Shown: positions 52,768 through 62,842, counted from the first letter of the stretch. The stretch is DNA of 64,000 bases from Martinezella miluonensis (GCF_900094545.1 NZ_FMAH01000012.1:1-64000), one strand, 5' to 3'. Made by a program: numbers and translations. The notes: generated by a model from the letters alone, not told the origin.

Positions 52768-54000
52768 ATGACCGATACCGTCACCGATCGCTTCCTTCGC
52801 TATGTCGTCGTCGACACCCAGTCGGACCCGACCTCGAACACGCAACCATCCACCGAGAAGCAGAGGAATCTGGGACGCATTCTCGTCGATGAACTGCTGG
52901 CGATCGGGCTGACCGATGCGCATCTGGACGAGCACGGCTACGTCTACGCGACCATTCATTCCAATGTCGACAAGCCGGTTCCGGTGATCTGCTTCTGCTC
53001 CCACATGGATACCGCTCCGGATTTCACCGGCACGAACGTCAAGCCGCAGGTTCTGCGGGATTATCGCGGTGGCGATATCAGGCTAATCGGCGACCCGCAG
53101 CAGGTCATTCGCGTCGAGGAGCACCCTGCCCTGCGCGACCAGATCGGCAATGACATTATCACCTCCGACGGCACGACATTGCTCGGTGCCGACGACAAGG
53201 CAGGCCTCGCCGAGATCGTTGCGGCGGCCCAATATCTCGTCGACAATCCGGATATCAGCCACGGCACGATCAAGCTCCTGTTCACGACCGACGAAGAGAT
53301 CGGCCGTGGCGTCGACAAGGTGGATCTCAAGAAGCTCGGCGCGCAATTTGCCTATACGGTTGACGGCGAAACCGCAGGCCACATCGAAGACGAGACGTTT
53401 TCGGCTGACGGCGTCGAGGTCCTCATCCAGGGTGTCGCCATCCATCCAGGCTTTGCCCTCGGCAAGATGGAGAATGCCATCAAGATCGCCGGCGCGATCA
53501 TCCACAGGCTGCCGAAGGACATCGCGCCCGAAACGACGAGCGGCCGTGACGGTTTCATCCATCCGACCGGTGTCAGCGGTTCGATGGACAAGGCCTCGCT
53601 CGGCTTCATCATCCGCGATTTCGACGAGGCTGGCCTCGCGGTCAAGGAGACCATGCTGGAGGGGATCGTCAAGGACGTCATGGCAGCCTACCCCGGCTCG
53701 TCTTACACCTTCACGGTGAAGCACCAGTACCGCAACATGAAGACCGTTCTCGACGGTCATCCGGAAATCGTCGATCATGCCGTGGAGGCAATCCGGCGCG
53801 CCGGCATGACGCCCGTGCGCGGCAGCATTCGCGGCGGCACGGATGGCTCTCGGCTCTCGTTCAAGGGCTTGCCATGCGCCAATCTCTTTGCCGGCGGCCA
53901 TGCTTTTCACTCGCCGCTCGAATGGGTGAGCCGGCAGGATATGGAAAGGGCCGTTAAAACGCTCGTTGAACTGGCGAAGATCTGGGCGGAGCGAGCATAG
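52768..54000 (+). CDS. pepT: Peptidase T (tripeptide aminopeptidase)
   Basis: A 410-residue M20B metallopeptidase. Metal motif FCSHMDTAPDFTG, TLLGADDKAGLAEIV, TTDEEIGRGVDKV, IHPGFALGKMENAIKIAG and the C-terminal GGHAFHSPLEWV match PepT throughout. Removes the N-terminal residue from tripeptides in the cytosol. TTGGAG lies upstream of ATG 52768; the frame reads far upstream through the DUF992 gene but is not coding there. Confidence 0.95.
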   Translation: MTDTVTDRFLRYVVVDTQSDPTSNTQPSTEKQRNLGRILVDELLAIGLTDAHLDEHGYVYATIHSNVDKPVPVICFCSHMDTAPDFTGTNVKPQVLRDYRGGDIRLIGDPQQVIRVEEHPALRDQIGNDIITSDGTTLLGADDKAGLAEIVAAAQYLVDNPDISHGTIKLLFTTDEEIGRGVDKVDLKKLGAQFAYTVDGETAGHIEDETFSADGVEVLIQGVAIHPGFALGKMENAIKIAGAIIHRLPKDIAPETTSGRDGFIHPTGVSGSMDKASLGFIIRDFDEAGLAVKETMLEGIVKDVMAAYPGSSYTFTVKHQYRNMKTVLDGHPEIVDHAVEAIRRAGMTPVRGSIRGGTDGSRLSFKGLPCANLFAGGHAFHSPLEWVSRQDMERAVKTLVELAKIWAERA

Positions 54001-54093
54001 TCGCAACGTCAGGCAGAATAACTCCCATCGAGATCTAAACGAAGAGCAGCCTCGTTGCGAAATGGGGCTGCTTTATGTGGGAGGCGCGGAGGC

Positions 54094-54708
54094 TTACCAG
54101 TCAAGACGAGCGACATCGTCGAGCGCCTGCCGTCCGCGACGAAGCACGTTGCCGGGCGCATCCACCGCCTGGCTCAACAGGTTGCGCGCTCCCGCCAGCG
54201 GGCGGAACCCTACGCTTTCCTCCACCACGGGAGCCGGATCGCTGCTCACTGGCGGCACTTCGGCCTGGGCATATTGCGGATAGCCTGCAATCAAAGGATC
54301 GCGCGTTTCACATTGCGGCAGGCAGCGGTCAAACTGTTCGACGCCGCTGGCAGCTGCAACCTTGGTCTTTGCAATATCGGAACGAGACGCCACATGCTTT
54401 GCCGGAACCGTGGCTTTGACGGCAGCAAGAGGCGACGATGTCGGGATCGGCACGGACATTAGCTGCTGGACCGGGCTCGCATCGATTGCGAGCTGCGGCC
54501 CATTCATCGCGACATGTTCGAAAGGCTTGGCGCTACTGACTGTGATGCGGCCGCTCTCGTCGAACAGCCGCATAGCCCGCTCGGTCGGGGCCGTTTCGAC
54601 AATCAGATAGAGAGCACCGACCACGGTGCCGCAAACTGCGAGCCCGGTACCCAACCTCCGGGTCGTCTCGCTTTGACCATTCCACCATCTCACAGGCTGC
54701 GTATCCAT
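54094..54708 (-). CDS. Hypothetical single-span membrane protein
   Basis: About 204 residues. One hydrophobic segment near the N-terminus (LGTGLAVCGTVVGALYLIVE), then a Pro/Ala/Ser-rich region with two cysteines (FDRCLPQCETRDP) likely periplasmic. I recognise no family. The start at 54708 has GGAGCG upstream; ATG 54720 is an alternative. Function unknown. Confidence 0.65.
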   Translation of the reverse strand: MDTQPVRWWNGQSETTRRLGTGLAVCGTVVGALYLIVETAPTERAMRLFDESGRITVSSAKPFEHVAMNGPQLAIDASPVQQLMSVPIPTSSPLAAVKATVPAKHVASRSDIAKTKVAAASGVEQFDRCLPQCETRDPLIAGYPQYAQAEVPPVSSDPAPVVEESVGFRPLAGARNLLSQAVDAPGNVLRRGRQALDDVARLDW

Positions 54709-54997
54709 CGATCGCTCCATCCGACAAAATCTAGAATGCCCATTCTCGCGAGAACTGTGGCGCGGATTTTACCGAAACATGGCTAACTGCAGGCCTTGTG
54801 CAAAGAAATGTTGAAGAAAGCGCGCGGGCCGAAAATGGCTGATGCTTAAGGGATACACTTCCCCGTTAAGCCTTATGCTTAAAGTTAATCGAGCAGACCA
54901 CGAGACAAACAACTGTTCTTATGATCTTATCATCCCGTGGCCGAGGCTGGAGCCACTCACGATTCCCTTATGAAACTTAAAATATTGAATTTTTCGC

Positions 54998-55903
54998 ATG
55001 GTATTCACGGCAAATGCGCTAGTTCGCAACGAGCATTTTCTATCTGCTATATTGCAGAGCGCACATGAGCTTATGGCGATATACAGCGAGAATCCCCGCA
55101 TAGCCTCCATTATGGCAGCGCAGCAGCGATGGCTTATGGCACATGCGGGTTTTTCGCTGTCCCTCGGCTATCCCGACGAGCCGACGCCAGGGCTTTATAG
55201 TAGCCGATTCATCGATTTTGCCGTGAAGCACGGCATCGCCAGCCGCAATACCGCCGCCGCCTTCCTAAAGGAGATGCTGGCCTACAAGTTCATTCAGCCG
55301 GTGCAGCGCAGTCCGGATCGTCGCATCACCCTACTGGAGCCGACACCATTCACTCGCGACTACATGATGCGCTGGATCCATACCCATCTCATCGTGCTCG
55401 ATACGCTCGACGGCGGCAACCGCATGGCGACGATCGCCCTCGATCCGGAAGCGACCTGGCGCATGCATCCCATCATTGCCAAGCGCATCGTGGATAGCGA
55501 TGCTCTTCGCAATCCCGGAGTGACGTACAACCTGTTCAACTGGGCCACATCCGGCAGCATTGTCATGGATTACCTCATCTCCCGGATAACCTCGATCGAC
55601 TTTGCAGCGGACAAGGTGCTGATCGGCCGTGTTTCCATGAAGATGATGCAGGATCAGTTCATGATTTCCAGAACGCATCTGAAGCGCCTGTTCAAGCGAG
55701 CCGCCGAATTCGGCAGCGTCGGATGGGTTGGCGCGCCGGGAAAGAGCAGCTTCTGGCTGTCCCACACGTTCGTCTCCGAATACTGGAGATATCAAGCGGA
55801 GAAATACGCGATCATCGACTCCGTGAGCCATATCGTGCTCAACGCCGCTGACGGAAGCGATGAAAGATCGGGTGCTACGGCTCTCGGGTTGGTTATCGAT
55901 TGA
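54998..55903 (+). CDS. Hypothetical protein, possible winged-helix regulator
   Basis: A 301-residue protein with no signal peptide. Two segments look helix-turn-helix-like: DFAVKHGIASRNTAAAFLKEMLAYKFIQPV with RRITLLEPT as a wing (about 70-115), and KMMQDQFMISRTHLKRLFKRAAEFGSVGW (about 210-240). I do not recognise the family. The next rightward genes are the pilus locus, so a regulatory role there is possible but unproven. The start lacks a clear ribosome-binding site; ATG at 55073 is an alternative. Confidence 0.6.
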   Translation: MVFTANALVRNEHFLSAILQSAHELMAIYSENPRIASIMAAQQRWLMAHAGFSLSLGYPDEPTPGLYSSRFIDFAVKHGIASRNTAAAFLKEMLAYKFIQPVQRSPDRRITLLEPTPFTRDYMMRWIHTHLIVLDTLDGGNRMATIALDPEATWRMHPIIAKRIVDSDALRNPGVTYNLFNWATSGSIVMDYLISRITSIDFAADKVLIGRVSMKMMQDQFMISRTHLKRLFKRAAEFGSVGWVGAPGKSSFWLSHTFVSEYWRYQAEKYAIIDSVSHIVLNAADGSDERSGATALGLVID

Positions 55904-56330
55904 GCGGCTACGCTCACCCCTATTTGACGGGGTACGACGGGTCACTCGCTCGGCAAGTCGAGTATTGATGCCGGCATCGCAGCCATGCAGAGCGCACGAT
56001 TTATGCCCCTTCCTTCCATCGTGACTAAGTCGAATCACCGATTGGCTGCCGCCATGAGCAGGGTCGAATTGTTAGGTTGAAATGAAAAATATATTCTATC
56101 TATGATAGTAGATATTATAATAGGCACGCTGAGCGAGCGTTAACCCCTATTTCCGAGAATATCATCCATACATAAGTAAATGCTGAACAAATGCGATTTA
56201 TATCGGCGGGCAACTCATTTGATATATTGACCGCAAATAAACGCGGTCTCTGCCTGATTGCTCGAATCAATAACATATGATTAGTTTCTGATATTCCGAT
56301 GTTTCAGGGAACACGGTTAGGGGATCGCGA
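55904..56330. other. AT-rich region upstream of the pilus locus
   Basis: About 430 nt. The segment 56080-56290 is strongly AT-rich with a short inverted repeat CTATC-TAT-GATAG near 56096. Probably contains the pilus promoter and regulator or nucleoid-protein sites. No gene seen. Confidence 0.5.
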
Positions 56331-56828
56331 ATGCAGAGAGTGCTGTGCGGTACTGTTCTCTTTGGTGCCGCTATGATCATAGCAGAACCGCCCGCCATGG
56401 CGACCGTCGTGAACGGCAACATGACGGTCAGCATCACCATCCAGGCGCAGTGTCTGATCCAGAGCAGCGGCAATCTTAATTTCGGCACCAACGGCGTCAT
56501 CGGCGCCAATATCGACCAGACGAGTACCATCGGCGTTCAGTGTACAACGGGACAAACCTATAATGTGGGCTTGAGCGCCGGCGCGGGGACCGGCGCGACG
56601 ACGAGCGTTCGTCTCATGACCGGACCTGGGGCGGCGACAATCAGCTACGGCCTCTACCAGGATTCCGCGCGTAGCCAAGTCTGGGGGACAACGATCGGCA
56701 CCGACACCGAGACTGGCACGGGCAATGGCAATGTCCAGAACCTCACGGTTTATGGACGGGTTCCGCCGCAGACGACCCCTGCTCCCGGTGCCTATACCGA
56801 TACCGTGGCGATCACCGTCACCTACTAG
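56331..56828 (+). CDS. Coat-U (SCPU) domain pilin, major subunit candidate
   Basis: A 165-residue precursor with a signal peptide (cleavage near PPAMAT). A single spore-coat-U domain: NMTVSITIQAQCLIQSSGNLNFGTNG, GVQCTTGQTYNVGLSAG and the terminal VYGRVPPQTTPAPGAYTDTVAITVTY, which supplies the donor strand and C-terminal motif. AGGGGA precedes the ATG. First gene of a four-gene archaic chaperone-usher (Csu-like) locus; likely the pilus shaft. Confidence 0.9.
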   Translation: MQRVLCGTVLFGAAMIIAEPPAMATVVNGNMTVSITIQAQCLIQSSGNLNFGTNGVIGANIDQTSTIGVQCTTGQTYNVGLSAGAGTGATTSVRLMTGPGAATISYGLYQDSARSQVWGTTIGTDTETGTGNGNVQNLTVYGRVPPQTTPAPGAYTDTVAITVTY

Positions 56829-56853
56829 AAAACCTCACGCACAGGAGGCTGCC

Positions 56854-57573
56854 ATGCAACGCATGTTGCCACGCATTGCCATGACCATGCTTTTGTTTCT
56901 GAGTACCCACGGCGTGAACGCAGCATCGCTGCGCGTGGCCCCCACCAGCCTGGAGCTCATTGCGCCATCCGGTACTGCGGTCCTCAACCTCGCCAACGAC
57001 GGGGATCACACGATCAATGTTCAGGTACGCATCTTCAAATGGAGCCAGACCGGTGGCGTAGAGCGGCTCGAGCCGACGAGAGATGTCGTTGCGAGCCCCC
57101 CTTCGGCGAAGATGAGTCCGAACGGCCAATATGTCGTCCGGGTGGTTCGCACGAGCAAGACGCCGGTGAAAATGGAGGAGACGTACCGTGTCATCGTCGA
57201 CGAATTACCGGATCCGAAGCTCGCGCGGTCCGGAACGGTAACGCTGATCATGCGCCATTCCATTCCCGTCTTTTTCAAGAGGGCCGATATCAAACCAGCC
57301 GAAGTCTCCTGGAACCTCAGCAAGCAAGGCAACAGCCTGCTTTTGACCGGCAGGAATAATGGCGGCGGCCGCTTCCGGCTATCGAACCTAACTCTCACTC
57401 AGGGATCCGCGAAAATCGCCAGCCGTAGCGGCTTGGTCGGATACGTCCTCGGCGGCGCGACGATGCAATGGCCGATTGCCACGGCAAGATATCTCGCGGG
57501 CGGGACAATCACCTTGCAAGGCCAGAGCGATCTTGGGCCGTTCAATGCAAACGTCGCCGTCGCGAAAAACTAG
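56854..57573 (+). CDS. Periplasmic pilus chaperone (PapD-like)
   Basis: A 239-residue precursor with a signal peptide (cleavage near GVNAAS). Immunoglobulin-like chaperone: SLRVAPTSLELIAPSGTAVLNLANDGD, VVASPPSAKMSPNGQYVVRVVR with the conserved subunit-binding basic residues, and ETYRVIVDELP. Stabilises pilin subunits in the periplasm by donor-strand complementation. ACAGGAGG precedes the ATG. Its 3' end overlaps the usher start by 29 nt. Confidence 0.92.
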   Translation: MQRMLPRIAMTMLLFLSTHGVNAASLRVAPTSLELIAPSGTAVLNLANDGDHTINVQVRIFKWSQTGGVERLEPTRDVVASPPSAKMSPNGQYVVRVVRTSKTPVKMEETYRVIVDELPDPKLARSGTVTLIMRHSIPVFFKRADIKPAEVSWNLSKQGNSLLLTGRNNGGGRFRLSNLTLTQGSAKIASRSGLVGYVLGGATMQWPIATARYLAGGTITLQGQSDLGPFNANVAVAKN

Positions 57574-59959
57574 GGCCGGCACCGTCTTTGTAAGCATTTT
57601 TCTCTCGGTTTCGGCACTGCGTGCTCAAGAAGTTCCCGATCTGCCAGCCGCTGGTGCCACCGCCGACCAGTCCGCCGGCACGCGCGACGTCTACCTTGAA
57701 GTATTCATCAACAACGTCTCAACAAAGATGATCGGCAATTTCAAACAGCACCCGAACGGCTCGCTTGCAGCAACCGCCCAGGAGCTGCGCGAGGTCGGCA
57801 TAAAGCCCCCGGCACACGCGGAGGGTGACAAGCTCATTGAACTCGGCGCGCTGCCCGGCTTGTCATATCAGGTCGATGATCCGACCCAGCGGGTCTACAT
57901 TCAGGCGAATGACAAAGAGCGCGCGCCTCACGTCATCAACGTCAGGCAAGAGGAGGAGAGCAAGGCCCAGACACCCCAGGCCGGCTATGGCGCCGTGCTC
58001 AACTATTCTCTCTATGCAAGCTCCAACAGCCTTTTCAAAAATGACTCCAGCATATTCCAGGGAATATCCGGATCGTTCGACGCTCGGCTTTTCAGTCCCT
58101 ACGGCACGCTCAGCCAATCCTTCATCGCCGGATACTCCAACGGCAGTCTCGACGGCGTGACCCGCCTCAATACGACCTGGAGCTATTCCGATGCGAAAAA
58201 TCTGATCACCTATCGTGCGGGCGACCTGACGACCGGCGGGCTCTCATGGACGCGGCCGGTCTATTTCGGCGGCATTCAATTTCAGCGCAATTTCTCCCTG
58301 CGCTCGGATCTGGTGACCCAGCCTCTTCCGGCATTCGCCGGAACTGCCGCGGTCCCCTCGACGCTCGAGATCTATGCCCAGAATGTCAGGACTTATTCGG
58401 GCGACGTCCCCGCAGGGCCGTTCGAAGTGACCAATCTGCCCGTCTTTTCAGGCGGCGGACAAGCAACGGTCGTGCTGCGCGACAGCCTTGGGCGGGAGAC
58501 GACCCAAACGTTGCCGTTCTATTCCTCCAACCGGCTTCTGCGGCGCGGCCTTATGGACTTCTCGGCCGAACTTGGTGTCCCCCGTCGAAATTTCGGAACG
58601 GAATCAGACGATTATGACAACCGGATCATGGGCGTTGCCACCGCTCGCTACGGCCTGACCGATTGGCTGACGCTGGAGGGCCATTTCGAGGGCGGAACGG
58701 ATCTGCTGAATGGCGGCGCGGGCGCCGCTTTCCCACTGGGTGCCTGGGGCGTGGCCTCGGTTGCGGCTGCAGCAAGCAAGAGCGAGGACCGGTCCGGCGC
58801 GCTCGTCAATGCTTCGCTCGAATTGAACCACAACAGATGGGCCCTCTATGCGCGCGTGCAGCGCGCCTTTGACGATTACGATGACATCGCATCCGTATCC
58901 GCCAAACCGACGGCGAGCTCCGCAGGTGAATTCACAATATTCAGCACAGGCGTGCCGCGCGCGATCGACCAGATCACTGTGAGCGCGCCGACGCCGCTGG
59001 ACCTTTCGAGCCTCAATCTTTCCTACACGAGGCTCGAAAACGCTGATGGCACGAAGAGCAACATCGCCAGCCTTTCCTACAGTCAAACCTTCAAGCACGC
59101 GACGCTATACGCCACCGCATTCACCGATCTCGACGAGCGCAGCAATTTCGGTGTCTTTGCCGGTCTCTCTATCCCGTTCGGGAGCAATATCACCGCCAAT
59201 ACCGGCGTTCAGAGCGGGCCCGACGGGCTCGATTTGGTTGCCGACGTTTCCAAGTCGATGCAGCAGGAGAATGGCAGCTTCGGTTGGCGGTTGCGCACAT
59301 CCGAAGGGCAGGACAGGAACCGGGAAGCGGCAGTCAGCTACCGGGCGCCTTTCGGGCAAGTCGAAGCCGGCGTTCAGCAGCAAGATCGGGATGCGCGCGC
59401 GACGGTTCGCATGGATGGTGCCATTGCGGCTGCCGGCGGCGGCGTCTTCACAACCAACCGCATCGACGATGCCTTTGCCGTCGTCGATGTCGGCGCCCCC
59501 GATGTCGAGGTCCAGCAGCAGAACAGGCCGGTTGGCAAGACCAACCAAAACGGCCGCATCCTGGTGCCCAACCTCAATTCCTACGAGCCGAATACCGTCT
59601 CCATCGATCCCAAGAACCTTCCCGTTGATGCCGATGTACCGGCGACGAAGGAAGTCGTCGTCCCCGCGGATCGTAGCGGTGTCGTGGTCAAATTCGGCGT
59701 GGCAGAGGCCCCTCAGGCAGCACTTGTGACGATCGGGGACAAGAATGGCGTACCTCTGCCCGCCGGTCTCAGCGGCAAATTGCAGGGATCGGATGAGGAG
59801 TTCGTCATCGGCTATGACGGCCAGGCCTATATCCGGGGACTGCACGAGCGAAACTCGATCGAAGTATCGCTCGAAGACGGAAGCATGTGCCACGCCCAGT
59901 TCACCTACGAGGCAAAGCGTGGAGAGCAGGTCGCGATCGACAATGTGAAATGTTTCTGA
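57545..59959 (+). CDS. Outer-membrane usher, archaic/coat-U type
   Basis: About 804 residues. Signal peptide (MQTSPSRKTRAGTVFVSIFLSVSALRAQ), N-terminal periplasmic domain (YLEVFINNVSTKMIGNF...), a long 24-strand barrel region (about 150-600), plug and C-terminal domains with FEVTNLPVFSGGGQATVVLRDSLGRETTQTLPFY and NRPVGKTNQNGRILVPNL, and the final MCHAQFTYEAKRGEQ. The pore assembles and exports the pilus. Start at 57545 lies inside the chaperone gene; no separate ribosome-binding site is evident, implying coupling. Confidence 0.93.
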   Translation: MQTSPSRKTRAGTVFVSIFLSVSALRAQEVPDLPAAGATADQSAGTRDVYLEVFINNVSTKMIGNFKQHPNGSLAATAQELREVGIKPPAHAEGDKLIELGALPGLSYQVDDPTQRVYIQANDKERAPHVINVRQEEESKAQTPQAGYGAVLNYSLYASSNSLFKNDSSIFQGISGSFDARLFSPYGTLSQSFIAGYSNGSLDGVTRLNTTWSYSDAKNLITYRAGDLTTGGLSWTRPVYFGGIQFQRNFSLRSDLVTQPLPAFAGTAAVPSTLEIYAQNVRTYSGDVPAGPFEVTNLPVFSGGGQATVVLRDSLGRETTQTLPFYSSNRLLRRGLMDFSAELGVPRRNFGTESDDYDNRIMGVATARYGLTDWLTLEGHFEGGTDLLNGGAGAAFPLGAWGVASVAAAASKSEDRSGALVNASLELNHNRWALYARVQRAFDDYDDIASVSAKPTASSAGEFTIFSTGVPRAIDQITVSAPTPLDLSSLNLSYTRLENADGTKSNIASLSYSQTFKHATLYATAFTDLDERSNFGVFAGLSIPFGSNITANTGVQSGPDGLDLVADVSKSMQQENGSFGWRLRTSEGQDRNREAAVSYRAPFGQVEAGVQQQDRDARATVRMDGAIAAAGGGVFTTNRIDDAFAVVDVGAPDVEVQQQNRPVGKTNQNGRILVPNLNSYEPNTVSIDPKNLPVDADVPATKEVVVPADRSGVVVKFGVAEAPQAALVTIGDKNGVPLPAGLSGKLQGSDEEFVIGYDGQAYIRGLHERNSIEVSLEDGSMCHAQFTYEAKRGEQVAIDNVKCF

Positions 59960-59974
59960 GAGGAGGTTGAAAAA

Positions 59975-60937
59975 ATGTTTCGTTCCATTGCCTTTCTCCT
60001 CGTCGCGCTGCTGCCATCGCTGGCCTTTGCGCAGACTTGCAATTTCACCGTCACCAACATGAATTTTGGCGCCGTCGATACTTTGTCCGGCAATCCCGTA
60101 ACCTCAACCGCCACGTTGAACATCAGCTGCACCGGCGGCCTCCTCGATGGCGGCAGACGTATCCTCATCTGCCCGAACTTGGGACTGGGCAGCGGCGGCG
60201 CTTCCTCGGCAACGGCCCGGCAGATGGTGAGTGGAACCAATCCATTAAATTATCAGATTTACTCCGATTCCGGCCGAACCGTGGTCTGGGGATCGAGCAC
60301 CTGGTCCTATCCGTCGCGGGCGCCTGCCTTCGCCATGACCATGACCATACTCGGAGGCATTTTGAGCGCGGCAACCGGGAGCATGACCCTGTACGGTACG
60401 GTCCTGGGCAGTCAACCGACGGCGGCGGCGGGCGCTTTTACATCAAATTTCTCGACCACAGACACTTCCTTTTACTACAGCTACAGCAGCGCCACCAATT
60501 GCGATTCCCCTTCTGGTTCGGTGGGAACGGCTCCGTTCAGCGTGAGCGCGAGTGTCGCCGCCAATTGTCTGGTCAGCATCCAGAATGTCAATTTCGGGAC
60601 ACAGGGCGTATTGCACACCAATGTCGATGCGACGGGCTCGGTGACTGCGACCTGCACGCAAGGCACGACCTATACGATCTCGCTGAATGGCGGCAACGCG
60701 AGCGCTGCACCGACGGCGCGAAAGATGTCCAAGGGGACGGAGACCGTGACTTATGGCCTTTACAAGGATTCAAACCGCTCACAGCCCTGGGGTGACGCCA
60801 ATACACCCGGCAGTACCGTGGCTGGGACCGGCACTGGAACGGCACAGCTTTTGACCGTCTATGGTCGTGTGCCACCTCAGACGACACCCTCTCCGGGCAG
60901 CTATACCGATACGGTGGTCGTCACACTTACCTACTGA
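59975..60937 (+). CDS. Two-domain coat-U protein, probable pilus tip adhesin
   Basis: A 320-residue precursor with a signal peptide (MFRSIAFLLVALLPSLAFAQ). Two SCPU domains: residues 21-165 (CNFTVTNMNFGAVDTLSGNPVT) and 175-320 (SVSASVAANCLVSIQNVNFGTQG...), the second ending VYGRVPPQTTPSPGSYTDTVVVTLTY, nearly the same as the pilin at 56331. Csu-type tip adhesins (CsuE) have this two-domain plan, the first domain free of a donor strand and used for binding. GAGGAGG precedes the ATG. Confidence 0.9.
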   Translation: MFRSIAFLLVALLPSLAFAQTCNFTVTNMNFGAVDTLSGNPVTSTATLNISCTGGLLDGGRRILICPNLGLGSGGASSATARQMVSGTNPLNYQIYSDSGRTVVWGSSTWSYPSRAPAFAMTMTILGGILSAATGSMTLYGTVLGSQPTAAAGAFTSNFSTTDTSFYYSYSSATNCDSPSGSVGTAPFSVSASVAANCLVSIQNVNFGTQGVLHTNVDATGSVTATCTQGTTYTISLNGGNASAAPTARKMSKGTETVTYGLYKDSNRSQPWGDANTPGSTVAGTGTGTAQLLTVYGRVPPQTTPSPGSYTDTVVVTLTY

Positions 60938-61018
60938 TCGAGATTGTGGCTAAAGGGCTGATGCCACTGGTCTTGGATAAGTTGCCTCACCCTTCGGGCA
61001 ACGGAACAGGCTGCCTCA

Positions 61019-62842
61019 TCACGCCGCATCCGCGCCGCTTGCGCCACGCGGCCGGGTTTCCTCGGCGGCTGCCGCTGCTTCTTCCTCCGGCATATCGGAG
61101 AAACAAACCATATTGCGACCGTTCCGCTTGGCTTGGTAGAGCCGCCTGTCGGCAACGGCTGCCAGCTCCTCCCACTGCCCCGAGGCGCATTCCGCTCGCC
61201 AATCGACGCCGAAGCTGGCGGTGACCGTCAGCTCATGCTCCTCGTTGACAACAGTCTGCGCAAGGGTTTCGCACAGCCGCTTTGCAGTGGTGTGGGCGAA
61301 GGTCTCGGTGACATCGACCAATATGATAATGAACTCCTCGCCGCCATAGCGAGCGAATAGATCCTGCGCGCGCACATAGTGGGTCAAAATCTGCGCCGTC
61401 CTTTGAAGCACCAGATCTCCGACGGCGTGCCCGTAGCGATCATTGATCGACTTGAAGTGGTCGATGTCGAACATGATGATGGCAATGCCGCCGAAATCGG
61501 CTCCGGAATCTGTAAACAGTTCCTCCATGGCCTCGCCGAGTGCACGACGATTGAGAAGGCCGGTCAGCGCGTCGGTTTGCGAGAGGCGCCTCAGCTCCTC
61601 CGTCATCGACTTGCGCTCCACCTCCAGATGCCGCTTGAAACGCTGCTGCTCCCGCAGCAGATCGAGCCGCTGGAACATCTCACGCGCCTCGTGCCCCGCG
61701 TGAGGCATGGGTAGCGGCTGCAGCAGATTACCGGCAGCGATATCCTCGATCTGCCGTATGGCCGCAAGCATCGGCCGGAAAAGCGATCGTCCGAGCACGT
61801 AAGCCAATCCAAGCATGACAGATATCGCCGTGCCGGCCAGTAGCGTCGAGACCAGCATGATGTTGAAGGCCTTCTCCCGCATTTTCTGCAGAGAGGTCAG
61901 CGCGCTGCTTTCGATCTCCTCGCGCAGCTTTTCCGTCGACTTCAGTCCTGGAACGTATTTTGCGCTGAATTCAGCCGGCGTGGGCGGACTGCCGCCATTG
62001 AGCTCAAAAGCTACCTGTTGCGCATAGGGCAAGGACCTGGCGAAGTAGTTTACGGTCACTTGATCCAGCAACTGGGCGATGTCCTGGGATTGAAGGGCGC
62101 CGGGAGCATAGGTTTTCAGCAGCGCATTCACTTCGAGGAGCCGGTTCAATTCGCCGTCGAAAGCAACGCGATAGTGGGCGCGCGCCTGCCCCTGGGAGAT
62201 CAGCATCATCACGACATAGGATCCGACCCGACCTGCACGCTCCCTCAGTGTTCCGGCCAGGGAGGTCAGTATGACCTCGGCACTCGTTTCCGGCGCCAGA
62301 GCGATAATCGAGCGTCCAGCCACGTCGCGATAGGTCTGGGCGCGATCCGCAGCGCGGAACATCGCCTGGATGGCGTCGGCAATACCAGCTCCATTTCGCT
62401 CGCTGTACGGAACCGCTGCGACTGCATCCACCGCACTTCTGCCAGTCTCCAATTGAGCTTTGACGGCTACGAATGCGCTATGCATCTCCGGCGATGTATC
62501 GATCTCCGTCCGAAACAGCGTCTCTATGGCAGCGATATCCCGGTCGGTTTCTTCCCTGCTCTCTTTCAGGGCAACGGCAAACGGCGGTTGTTGTTCTTCG
62601 GGAGCACTCATAAGACTGTTTGCCGGCGCACGCTCCCGCGAGATCGCCGCGGCTGCATGCAACGCGACATGGAATCGACTGAATTCCGTCACGCCTCGCT
62701 TGTAATTGATGTAATCCGATAAGCTGAAGGCAATTGTCGAGCCGGCCATCATCAAGCAAACCATGATAACAGCTATGGCTCCGATCCATTGCAGCTGTTG
62801 AATTCTAAGCCGCGACAAGGAATGCACTCCACAAACAAGCAC
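61019..62842 (-). CDS. Membrane-bound diguanylate cyclase (GGDEF)
   Basis: A 607-residue protein. Transmembrane helices at about 16-40 and 330-355 frame a large helical periplasmic sensor domain. A HAMP-like stretch precedes the GGDEF domain (about 425-585) with TDALTGLLNRRAL, FDIDHFKSINDRYGHAVGD and active-site GGEEF. RAQD five residues before GGEEF is a product-inhibition I-site, so synthesis of c-di-GMP is likely regulated. Convergent with the pilus locus, which may be under c-di-GMP control. Confidence 0.93.
   Translation of the reverse strand: MLVCGVHSLSRLRIQQLQWIGAIAVIMVCLMMAGSTIAFSLSDYINYKRGVTEFSRFHVALHAAAAISRERAPANSLMSAPEEQQPPFAVALKESREETDRDIAAIETLFRTEIDTSPEMHSAFVAVKAQLETGRSAVDAVAAVPYSERNGAGIADAIQAMFRAADRAQTYRDVAGRSIIALAPETSAEVILTSLAGTLRERAGRVGSYVVMMLISQGQARAHYRVAFDGELNRLLEVNALLKTYAPGALQSQDIAQLLDQVTVNYFARSLPYAQQVAFELNGGSPPTPAEFSAKYVPGLKSTEKLREEIESSALTSLQKMREKAFNIMLVSTLLAGTAISVMLGLAYVLGRSLFRPMLAAIRQIEDIAAGNLLQPLPMPHAGHEAREMFQRLDLLREQQRFKRHLEVERKSMTEELRRLSQTDALTGLLNRRALGEAMEELFTDSGADFGGIAIIMFDIDHFKSINDRYGHAVGDLVLQRTAQILTHYVRAQDLFARYGGEEFIIILVDVTETFAHTTAKRLCETLAQTVVNEEHELTVTASFGVDWRAECASGQWEELAAVADRRLYQAKRNGRNMVCFSDMPEEEAAAAAEETRPRGASGADAA

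Noticed and set aside
54845..54870. Inverted repeat CTTAAGGG / CCCCGTTAAG in the gap left of 54998
   Set aside because: Imperfect, isolated and not placed at a gene end or obvious promoter; I could not give it a role.
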